From NCBI RefSeq assembly GCF_022549225.1, contig NZ_JAKZFD010000003.1:1-64000 (forward strand): a stretch of DNA of 64,000 bases, written 5' to 3'. A model generated the notes under the pieces. The model was given only the letters and a program-made list of their open reading frames with translations, was not told the DNA's origin and ran no database searches. Both the position numbers and the translations under genes were made by a program. Of the stretch, positions 7,949 through 15,433 are shown one piece after another. Within the stretch, counting starts at the first letter, position 1. Each line of letters starts with the position of its first letter. This DNA is from Pelomonas sp. CA6. Its GTDB lineage: Bacteria; Pseudomonadota; Gammaproteobacteria; Burkholderiales; Burkholderiaceae_C.

Positions 7949-10939
7949 ATGCCCGACACGTCGTCAACGACCTTGAAGATGCCAGAGCTGCTCGTGTTCA
8001 CGCGGGCCATACTGCTGGGCGCAGTGCTGTTCGAGATTTTCTGGGTAGCACTGCTAGCCACCGAGCCGTTCGGGCGCTGGCTCTATGCCCGAAACGGGAT
8101 TGGACTGGCCATCGTGGCCTGGACCTTGGCCATCTTCTTCATCGGCGCGTACGGCCGCAAGCGAGGCGTCTATGACCACGCCAAGCGGATCTACGAAGGC
8201 CGTCGGCTGGATCTGCTGCTGCTGACCGTACTGGGCGCGGTCGCGGCCTGTATGCTGGAGCCGCAACTCGCCAAATTCCATACGGCGGTGGGGCGCGCTG
8301 GCGCGGGCTGGGCGCCGGTCGCCTTTGGCGTTCTGTTGCTGATGCTGGTGTCGCCGATGTGGCGCGAATTCATGCGCCGCAAGCGGCCCGACACAACGCA
8401 GCTCTACTTCCTGGCCGACGCCGAGATCAAGGATGCCGAGCAGGACGTGCTAGGTGTGGCCCGCCAGGCGAGCGAGTTTGCCGACACCGTGCTTACAAGC
8501 GGCGCGCACTCCGGGTTGGTCTTCGGTGTCGACGGGCCGTGGGGCGTCGGCAAGACCAGCTTCCTGAACTTGGCCAAGAAGCGCTGGGAGACCGAGGCCG
8601 GCGACTCGGTGATCGTCTTCACCTTCGAGCCGCTGCGCTATGCGTCGGAGCCTGACCTGTCAGAGCGGTTCATTAAGGATCTGTGCGCGGCGATCCAGCA
8701 GAAGGTCTTCGCGCCCGAGTTCCTGCCCGCGGCGACACGCTACTCCCGAATGCTGAAGGGAAAGACCGATTTTTCACTGCTGGGCATCAAGCTCTCGCTG
8801 GAGCCGTCGTCCGAAACGATTGACGAACTGCTGGACGACATCGACGACCTGCTCAAGCAGATCGACCGGCGGCTCATCGTGATCGTCGATGACCTGGATC
8901 GCCTTGAAAACAAGCTGGTCAACAACGTGCTGTTCACCGTCAGGCGCACCTTCAAGTTGACCCGGGCCACCTACATCCTCTGCTACGACACCGACACGCT
9001 GATCGCATCGGCGACAGGCAAGGACGACGGCGCGCGAGCCCGCGAATTCCTGGAGAAGTTCATCACCGCGAAGTTGAGCCTCTTTGTCGATCTCAAGGCC
9101 ATCCACGACTACCTCGGCACCGGCTGGGAAACAAAGGCGATCAAGAGCGACACAGTGTCCGCCACGGCTAAGGGGCAGCTCAAGAGGCTCATGACGGCGA
9201 CGCAAGCCCTGCTCAAAGACAAGGACGGGTACCGCTATGGACCGCTGCTGGGCGACATGCGCAAGGTGAAACGCTTCGTCAACGCGGCGCTGCTGATGAG
9301 AATGGATACCGTCAGGCTGGACGGCACTGACTTCGACGAACGGGACCTCATACACCTGATGCTGCTGCACCTCTGCTATCCGGGTCTCTTCCGCCGGATC
9401 TATGCCGAGGAGACCGAAGGCCACGCCGGGACGTTCAGTGCGCAACAAGGCGACAGATCGACCCACACGGGTCCAATCAACGGCAGTGGCTTGGACGAAG
9501 CGATCAAGCACGCGGACCCGGCGGCCAAATTCCTGCTCAGGCAGCTCTTCGACGTCGAGTCCTGGAAACCGTGGACGGCTTCGAACGATGAGACGCCATG
9601 GCGGACACGGGCCTGCTTTAACCATCCGCACCGCAATCTTGAAAAGTACTTGCAGCTCATCGTGCGACTGAAAGTCCCCGAACCGAGGGAGAGCTATCGC
9701 CTGTACAAGGATCTGCTGCAGGCGGTCATGGACCACCAAATCAAGGTGGCCGACGTGCTACTTCGGCCTGACTTCGCCCTGAACATCTCCGAGTCAGCGC
9801 AGGACAAGTTCTGGACTATGGTGGTCAATCACGCCCACGCACTCGACCGAAGGGCGGCGAACGATGTCATAGATACGCTGGTGCAGTGGCTACCGAAGTA
9901 CTCCTCCCTGCAGTTCAGCCACTACAGCATGAGACACCGGGCTGTCGTGTCGTTGCTATTCATCTTGGATCGAGCTGGCTTTGGCGAACTCCCAGGCGGT
10001 GACCGAGTTCGCGACCTGGCCGACCTACCTCAGTTGGCGATCCGGTTGTTGGGCGGCGGCCTGTCTGCGTCGTCGCCATCGCTCATCCAGCAACTGGTGG
10101 CGCCCGACAGGGGCGCTCTGGGATGGGGTGACCTCATGCTGCTGCGCCTGTGTTGTTCGGCCGACCGGCAGTCCAGCGCACACAACATCTACACCGCGCT
10201 CGCGAGGCTTGAAGAACCCGCCGACAAGGTGACCGGCAACGTCGAGCACATCGCAACGAGGTCGATGCGCCGCCTATCGCAGCGGGTGTTCGAGGAGTTC
10301 CGGCGGAACTATATTGACGCGCGGGTCAACTACTTCCTTGAGGCCGACCGCATTACAGATGCTCAGATCCTGGGTGAAGGTGGCCACGCCATCCTGGAAG
10401 ACGTCAAGGATCTAGAAGCGGAGCTGAAGTCCTCGATTTCGGGTCTCAAGAGCTTTGTGATGTACCAGCTGATCAACGACCGGGGCGGCAACGGCGAAGG
10501 CATCGGGTGCGGCAGGTACGACGAGGTGGGCACGTTGGACGGCGGCGGTATCCGCAAGGCCATGACGGACTACCTGCTGGGCTTCTGCTTCGACCCCAGC
10601 TACGGCCTTGCTCATGCCCGGGCCTTCGCCGACTACTGCATCCGCAGCCTGCGAGACGAGCCTTTCGAGTTCATCGGCGTGGACAACGTGGAAGGCACGA
10701 TGAAGGCGGTCACCAAGCTGCTCGGACGGGATGCGATGGTCGCCTTTTGGACTAGGTCAGGTGACCAGATCAAGAAGCTGCTGGCGTCGGCCCGAGGCAC
10801 CGTCTATTGCTATAACAACTTCAAGGCGTCCTACGAGGACCGGATTCCCACACTTTTCCTGGCAATGGATCGGTTGGTCAAAGAGCCTCCACTGGCGGCC
10901 GAACCAATGCCACCTGCGAAGTCAAAGTCGCCCCTTTAG
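7949..10939 (+). CDS. KAP-family P-loop NTPase, membrane-anchored
   Basis: The protein is 996 residues from the ATG at 7949, which has a strong AGGGAGGAG site 4 bases upstream; a TTG further upstream is less likely. The first ~140 residues contain about four hydrophobic helices. A Walker A motif (GPWGVGKTS, about residues 196-204) and a Walker B motif (LIVIVDDLDRLE, about 308-319) place it in the KAP group of STAND-related NTPases. The ~600-residue C-terminal part is helical with no domain I recognise. KAP NTPases occur in phage-exclusion (PifA) and Qat-type defence systems, usually with partner genes. Here it stands alone next to the recombinase, so a single-gene defence role is inference. 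Confidence 0.8.
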   Translation: MPDTSSTTLKMPELLVFTRAILLGAVLFEIFWVALLATEPFGRWLYARNGIGLAIVAWTLAIFFIGAYGRKRGVYDHAKRIYEGRRLDLLLLTVLGAVAACMLEPQLAKFHTAVGRAGAGWAPVAFGVLLLMLVSPMWREFMRRKRPDTTQLYFLADAEIKDAEQDVLGVARQASEFADTVLTSGAHSGLVFGVDGPWGVGKTSFLNLAKKRWETEAGDSVIVFTFEPLRYASEPDLSERFIKDLCAAIQQKVFAPEFLPAATRYSRMLKGKTDFSLLGIKLSLEPSSETIDELLDDIDDLLKQIDRRLIVIVDDLDRLENKLVNNVLFTVRRTFKLTRATYILCYDTDTLIASATGKDDGARAREFLEKFITAKLSLFVDLKAIHDYLGTGWETKAIKSDTVSATAKGQLKRLMTATQALLKDKDGYRYGPLLGDMRKVKRFVNAALLMRMDTVRLDGTDFDERDLIHLMLLHLCYPGLFRRIYAEETEGHAGTFSAQQGDRSTHTGPINGSGLDEAIKHADPAAKFLLRQLFDVESWKPWTASNDETPWRTRACFNHPHRNLEKYLQLIVRLKVPEPRESYRLYKDLLQAVMDHQIKVADVLLRPDFALNISESAQDKFWTMVVNHAHALDRRAANDVIDTLVQWLPKYSSLQFSHYSMRHRAVVSLLFILDRAGFGELPGGDRVRDLADLPQLAIRLLGGGLSASSPSLIQQLVAPDRGALGWGDLMLLRLCCSADRQSSAHNIYTALARLEEPADKVTGNVEHIATRSMRRLSQRVFEEFRRNYIDARVNYFLEADRITDAQILGEGGHAILEDVKDLEAELKSSISGLKSFVMYQLINDRGGNGEGIGCGRYDEVGTLDGGGIRKAMTDYLLGFCFDPSYGLAHARAFADYCIRSLRDEPFEFIGVDNVEGTMKAVTKLLGRDAMVAFWTRSGDQIKKLLASARGTVYCYNNFKASYEDRIPTLFLAMDRLVKEPPLAAEPMPPAKSKSPL

Positions 10940-11634
10940 CCGGCCAGCGTCGCGGCAAGCACGCGTGAGAGCTTCACGACGACCGTGCACTCGACTTGCT
11001 GGCCCTCCTGCAGCGCAGCAAGGTGAACGCCCCCGGTATTTCGGGTAATGGCGTCCTGTCGGTCTTGGCTGTCGAGCATCCAAGCTTGGTGGAACTCCGG
11101 CACGAGACCGACACCTTAGCCGTGATGGCGCGGAGCCAAGAGAGCCGCCTCAACATCCAGCGTCGGAGGACGGCTTTCAGCCTCCTGCCCCTACCCGATC
11201 AATTTCGGCTTTGGGCACATAGCTGCCGGCCGGGACCGAGGGGCCGCGGTGGCAATGGATCGCATTGAGCCGGACAGGGTCTGCGGGAGCGGTCGCTTGG
11301 CGCCGCCTCCCGGTCGCCGGCCGTGTTCAGACGGGAATGGGCGGTCAAGCGGTCGGCCGAGGCTACCGGCGCTCGATGACCGGTGTTCGCTGCTCCCGTC
11401 GTTCAAGCCTCCAGCGACGAACGTCTCACACCAGCCTAAAACTGCCGTTGCTCCAGAAAAGGCAATCACGCAGCGAGCGTGACCCTCGCAAGGACCCGTG
11501 ACCTGCGTGATGTGGACGAAGCGAGGTCGTTGAACCGATGCCGAGCGTGTCGGCTCGCTTCAGATGAGGGCGATGGGCCCGAGGAGTCGACTCCAACTCG
11601 GGGCAGGCCTCGTTGGCCAGCCCCGAGCTCATCG
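10940..11634. other. Non-coding stretch at island edge
   Basis: About 700 bases with no convincing gene on either strand. Short frames here lack ribosome sites and recognisable motifs. The region probably contains the right edge of the accessory region before truD. I saw no tRNA, terminal inverted repeat or direct repeat that marks a junction. Confidence 0.4.
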
Positions 11635-12651
11635 TCATTCGCTCGCCGCAGACTCTTGCTCTCCCGTGTGCCGCTCAGGCTCCATGGTGCGGAGGATTTC
11701 GTTCAGGACGGAGGTGGCGTAGTTCCCCGCAGGCAAGGTGAAGGTGAGCACCAGCTGCTGGGCCTGCGGCCATTCCCATGTCATGTCCGCCGGGCTCGCC
11801 ACCAGGGCGCGGCGTTCCTGGTCCAGGCCGGCGTGTTCCATGCCGTCGCACAAGGCGGCGTGACGTTCGGCCACGCCCATTTCCAGGGCCTGCGCTTGAT
11901 CGGTGCTGCTCACGCGGCCCCGGCCCCAGAGCGGTCCGGTGGGTTGGCCCGCCTCGTCCATCACGTCACCGGGCAGGGTCTTGCCCCAGAGCCCCTGCTG
12001 AATGCGCAGCGCCAGCACTTCATTGAAGACGAAGGCGCGCACCGCCGACAGGTAGAGGCCTTTCTTCTTCGGGTTGCGCACGCGGATCTCGCGCGCCAGC
12101 ATGGCCCGTCCCTGCTCGACGTTGCCGCCATCGTGGCCGAAGCGCTGAGCGCCGAAGTAGTTGGGCACGCCCTGTGAGGCCACGGCCTTGAGGTTGGCTT
12201 CGATGGCGTCTCGGTCACCGCTCACGTCACGCAGCACGATGCGGAATCGGTTGCCCTGCAGATCGCCGGGGCGCAGTTTCTTCACGTGGCGGCTCTGGCT
12301 CAGCACCTTGAATTCGGGGTGCTGAAGCTGGGTCAGGTCGGGCGTCTCGCCCTTGGGCAGATAGATGCTGAACCATTGGCGGGTGAGGGCGTAGCGGTCC
12401 TTGAGTCCGGCATAGCCCACGTCCCGCTCATGCACGCCGGCGGCCTCGGCCAGCTGCTGGGCGACGAAGGCGGTGTTGGCGCCGTTCTTTTCGACATCCA
12501 GCCAGAGGTGCTCACCCTCGCCGGAGGGCAGCTGCAGCGGCAGTTCGGTCACGATGAAATCTTCGTTGAGGCGTTTCAGCGTGGCGCTGGCGCCGCTGAT
12601 CGGATAGGCGTTGGGCCACTGCGGCAAGGTCGTGTATTGGGCGTCGGTCAT
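11635..12651 (-). CDS. truD: tRNA pseudouridine(13) synthase TruD
   Basis: TruD converts U13 of tRNA-Glu to pseudouridine. The 338-residue length is close to the E. coli enzyme (349). Family motifs are clear: YAGLKDRYALTRQ with the catalytic Asp at residue 85, and the conserved NYFGAQRFG. The N-terminal region also contains NEDFIVTE, typical of the family. It is backbone-like in composition and is transcribed away from the small cassette-like genes. In many proteobacteria truD lies with ispF and surE; neither is present here, so its context is rearranged. Confidence 0.93.
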   Translation of the reverse strand: MTDAQYTTLPQWPNAYPISGASATLKRLNEDFIVTELPLQLPSGEGEHLWLDVEKNGANTAFVAQQLAEAAGVHERDVGYAGLKDRYALTRQWFSIYLPKGETPDLTQLQHPEFKVLSQSRHVKKLRPGDLQGNRFRIVLRDVSGDRDAIEANLKAVASQGVPNYFGAQRFGHDGGNVEQGRAMLAREIRVRNPKKKGLYLSAVRAFVFNEVLALRIQQGLWGKTLPGDVMDEAGQPTGPLWGRGRVSSTDQAQALEMGVAERHAALCDGMEHAGLDQERRALVASPADMTWEWPQAQQLVLTFTLPAGNYATSVLNEILRTMEPERHTGEQESAASE

Positions 12652-13104
12652 GAGCGGTTCGGCGGCAGCAGCTGTAGATGGGGGCGGACTGCCCGGCCGG
12701 CCTGGGGCAGTCCAGGCCGCGATTCTCCCCCCACCCGCGGGTCTCAGCGCGACCCCAGGCGGAGGACCGCGCCGACCGCCTGCGCGCTACGGGATCGGTC
12801 CGGCCGCCGCAAGATCGAGGCTGCGCTGCCGTTCGACAAACCACGATCGCGCCAGCCCACTTTCCGAGCCGCCCCAAGCCATGCGCTTAAGCTCTTGACC
12901 GAATACGAAGAGACTTCCCGCCCTCGGGCACATGGCGTCGATGCGCCAGGATTGGTGGTGTTCGAAGTCATCAATCTGCAGCCATGTGAAAAGAGAAGTC
13001 CATGAACGAAATTGCCCGAGTCGGGGTGAATCTGGCCAATCGGGCTATCCAGGTGCACTGGCAAATCCAATGACACCGCCGGCGAAGGCTCCTAGGCACA
13101 GGCC
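12652..13104. other. Intergenic region upstream of truD
   Basis: About 450 bases with no supported gene. It must hold the truD promoter. I could not find a third attC-like core here that would close the cassette containing the 63-residue gene. Confidence 0.35.
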
Positions 13105-13296
13105 TCAAGAGAGTCCGTGGATGTAGATGTTCTGGTCCGGAAGCAGTGAGGCCCCTGCCAACAACAATGCCGACGCAGCAATCGCGTAGAACAGGTATTC
13201 ACGCCAGAGCACAAAGAACAACACCGCTGCGCAGACTGCGGCGACCACCATAGCCCCAATCACCAGCGGCGGGTACTTAGTCTTCAAGTAGAGCAT
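13105..13296 (-). CDS. 63-residue two-helix membrane protein (cassette-like)
   Basis: The small protein has two hydrophobic helices (about residues 10-30 and 35-52), separated by a short WREY turn. I know no family for it. Its ATG lies only 3 bases after the folded attC-like repeat at 13300-13380, the arrangement seen in integron gene cassettes, where each frame starts next to the recombination core. The ribosome site is weak, which is also common in cassettes. It may be an orphan cassette gene of unknown function. Confidence 0.45.
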   Translation of the reverse strand: MLYLKTKYPPLVIGAMVVAAVCAAVLFFVLWREYLFYAIAASALLLAGASLLPDQNIYIHGLS

Positions 13297-13299
13297 GAC

Positions 13300-13380
13300 C
13301 TTTAACCTGTGCGGTAAGCGGACAAGCCAGCGTAGCTGGCGCAGGTCCGCTTGACCAACAGGTTGGCCCTGGCGTTAATC
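13300..13380 (-). repeat. attC-like folded repeat
   Basis: Nested inverted repeats form one long imperfect hairpin: AACCTGT (13304-13310) with ACAGGTT (13358-13364), AAGCGGAC (13316-13323) with GTCCGCTT (13345-13352), and GCCAGC (13326-13331) with GCTGGC (13335-13340) around GTA. On the minus strand it ends in GTTAAAG, near the integron core GTTRRRY, just before the next start codon. It overlaps the stop of the 81-residue gene. I recall similar repeats scattered in Burkholderiales genomes, so a non-integron repeat family is the alternative. Confidence 0.45.
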
Positions 13381-13624
13381 ATGGTGGTGGCCTGATTGAT
13401 TCTGCACAGACGCAGGCCGAGGTGGCGGGCGTCGACGGATAGCGCGACCCGACAGTGGCATTGACGCGGTACTGGGCCTTGCCAAGCGATGATTCGCCAC
13501 AGAGCAGTTCGCAATCTCGCGTTTTCACTTGGACAAAGGTATACGAAATGCCAAAGACAAGAACAACTGCGGCGGCGATGAGCCACGCCAGTCGGCTTCG
13601 TAGAAGGGCAACGACTCGCGACAT
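13379..13624 (-). CDS. 81-residue anchored protein (cassette-like)
   Basis: The product has one N-terminal membrane helix (about residues 12-30, LAWLIAAAVVLVFGISYTFV) and a short exported or cytoplasmic tail with several cysteines. No family is recognised. The sequence GTTAGGC (13632-13638, minus strand), a perfect match to the integron core GTTRRRY, lies 7 bases before the ATG. The end of the gene overlaps the attC-like repeat at 13300-13380. The C-terminal residues are coded by repeat DNA, so the native end may differ. Confidence 0.4.
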   Translation of the reverse strand: MSRVVALLRSRLAWLIAAAVVLVFGISYTFVQVKTRDCELLCGESSLGKAQYRVNATVGSRYPSTPATSACVCAESIRPPP

Positions 13625-13631
13625 ACCTGCG

Positions 13632-13733
13632 GCCTAACTAGGTTGTAGCGCGACAGATTCGCTGCATGACACCGGAACCTGTCTGCATAGCATCGAACTC
13701 CTCCCCGGCCTCCAGGCCGCGCCATTGTTGGGC
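13632..13733 (-). repeat. Candidate attC site (102 bp)
   Basis: On the minus strand the element begins GCCCAAC (fits RYYYAAC) and ends GTTAGGC (fits GTTRRRY). Just inside are TGGCGCG and CGCGCTA, complementary at six of seven positions, as expected for the L boxes. The central part contains further short complementary pairs. Length lies in the range known for attC (about 57-141 bp). Box spacing is not perfectly canonical (2 and 7 bases). Confidence 0.4.
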
Positions 13734-14254
13734 TGCATGTTGATCGAATATCAATTTGTACAGCATTCACAGACCGGCCAATCTGGCGCGCCGTAAGTGC
13801 CATCGTCGAGGCCCACAAGAAGACTTTGCGCTGACGGATGTCCGTTTCGTGGGGCGGATTGGATGCAAGGGTGCCGGGCTCGTCAATCGCACCTGAGAGG
13901 GGGCACCACCGGTCGTGGTCGTCAACTGCCCCCCCTCCACTGCAGTCGATGCGGCTCCCGGACCAGTTCAGAGAGCCTGTTCGTTTGCTGCATTACAGCT
14001 CAAGATTTGTCCGCAGCCGCCAAGGTCATAAGCAGGTCCTGGACGACGGTGAGCGCCGCTTCCAAATTGATCGCGCGGCATCGCTCCCCAACTTGCCTTG
14101 CCATCGAACCGGACAAGGGCGCGCGGCGCGCGGCTGTCCACACCGGAATGACCGATGGCAAGGGCGGCGCCGACCCTGACAATGCGCAGGCGCGAAGCGC
14201 AACGTCGGCCTTTTCCAAGGCCCCGACTGACGGCCCTCTCTTCGAGCCCACGAC
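13734..14254. other. Intergenic region upstream of the beta-lactamase-like gene
   Basis: About 520 bases without a supported gene. A leftward frame reading into the attC-like element may be the decayed end of a further cassette, but it has no recognisable feature. The promoter of the rightward gene should lie at the right end. Confidence 0.3.
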
Positions 14255-15409
14255 ATGGACCGCTTCCTCTTCGCCGCCCTGTCCGCCATTCGCCAATGGA
14301 CCCTGGCCGCGGCGTTGACGCTGCTCGCCGCCTGCGCGGCGCCGCCCGACGCCGGCCCGGCCACGGCGGGGGCCTCGCCCGGTGAGCAGCTGCAGCGCCT
14401 GGCGCAGCGCCACCAGATCTGCGCGGCGGCGGTGGCGGTGATCCGGCAGCGCCAGCTGCAGTCGGTCACGACGGCATCGGGCTGCAGCCCCGCGCTGGCG
14501 GTGCGGCCGGACAGCGTCTTTCAGGCCGCGTCGCTTGGCAAGCCGGTGTTCGCGTACGCCGTGCTGAAGCTGGTGCGGGAAGGCCGGCTGGCACTGGACG
14601 CCCCGGTGCTGCAGTACCTGCCGCAAGGCTATCGGCATGCCTTCGACCCGTTGCAGCCCGGGCTCGACGGGCGGACCGACGAGGTCACCGACCCCCGCCT
14701 GCGTTCGGTCACCGTGCGCATGCTTCTGCAGCACACCGCCGGGTTTGCGAATTGGGCCCGGGGGCCGCTGCGCTTCGACACGGAACCTGGCGCGCGCTGG
14801 GCCTACTCGGGCGAAGGCTATGTGTTGCTGCAGCGCGCGGTCGAAGCGGTGACCGGCCAGCCCCTGGACGAGCTGATGCGGGAGCAGGTCTTCACGCCGC
14901 TGGGCATGACGCACAGCAGCTATCGCTGGACCCACGAGATCGCCGAGCGCCTGCTGCCCGGCACCAAAGCGAATGGCGCGCCGCGCAAGACCCTGGCGCT
15001 GCGGCAGCCGGTGGCGGCGTTCAGCCTCTACACCAGCGTGGAGGACTACGCCCGCTTCCTCGTCGCGCTGCTGAACGACCCGGCGCTGTCGGCGCAGATC
15101 GCCGATGCGCCGGTGGAGGTCGACCCCGCGCTGAACCTGGCGTGGGGGCTGGGCTGGGGCCTCGAGCAGGCGGCCGATGGCGTGCACCTCTGGCAATGGG
15201 GCAACAACCCCGGCTATCGCGCCTTTGCGATCGCCAGCCCGGGCTCGGGCGACGCGCTGGTGATGCTGAGCAACAGCGACGGCGGCCTGAAGATGGCCGC
15301 ACCCCTGGTGCGCGCCGTCATGCCCGGCGAGCACCCGGTGCTTCGCTCGCCCTTCCTGAGCGAAGGCCTGTGGGTCACGCTGTGCGAGGCCTTGCGCCTG
15401 TGCTTCTGA
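14255..15409 (+). CDS. Serine hydrolase, class C beta-lactamase fold, lipoprotein
   Basis: The 384-residue protein belongs to the beta-lactamase/penicillin-binding serine hydrolase family. It has a signal peptide with a lipobox (LAAC, Cys27), the catalytic Ser93-x-x-Lys96 (SLGK) and a Tyr184-Ser-Gly motif (WAYSGEGY) in the place of YxN. The third family motif is probably the WGNNPGY segment near residue 315. It would act in the periplasm as a lipid-anchored hydrolase. Many members are esterases or peptidases and not antibiotic-resistance enzymes, and I cannot tell the substrate. It converges with dabA, 24 bases away. Confidence 0.8.
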   Translation: MDRFLFAALSAIRQWTLAAALTLLAACAAPPDAGPATAGASPGEQLQRLAQRHQICAAAVAVIRQRQLQSVTTASGCSPALAVRPDSVFQAASLGKPVFAYAVLKLVREGRLALDAPVLQYLPQGYRHAFDPLQPGLDGRTDEVTDPRLRSVTVRMLLQHTAGFANWARGPLRFDTEPGARWAYSGEGYVLLQRAVEAVTGQPLDELMREQVFTPLGMTHSSYRWTHEIAERLLPGTKANGAPRKTLALRQPVAAFSLYTSVEDYARFLVALLNDPALSAQIADAPVEVDPALNLAWGLGWGLEQAADGVHLWQWGNNPGYRAFAIASPGSGDALVMLSNSDGGLKMAAPLVRAVMPGEHPVLRSPFLSEGLWVTLCEALRLCF

Positions 15410-15433
15410 GCCCCAGCGGGCCCCCGCCGGAGA

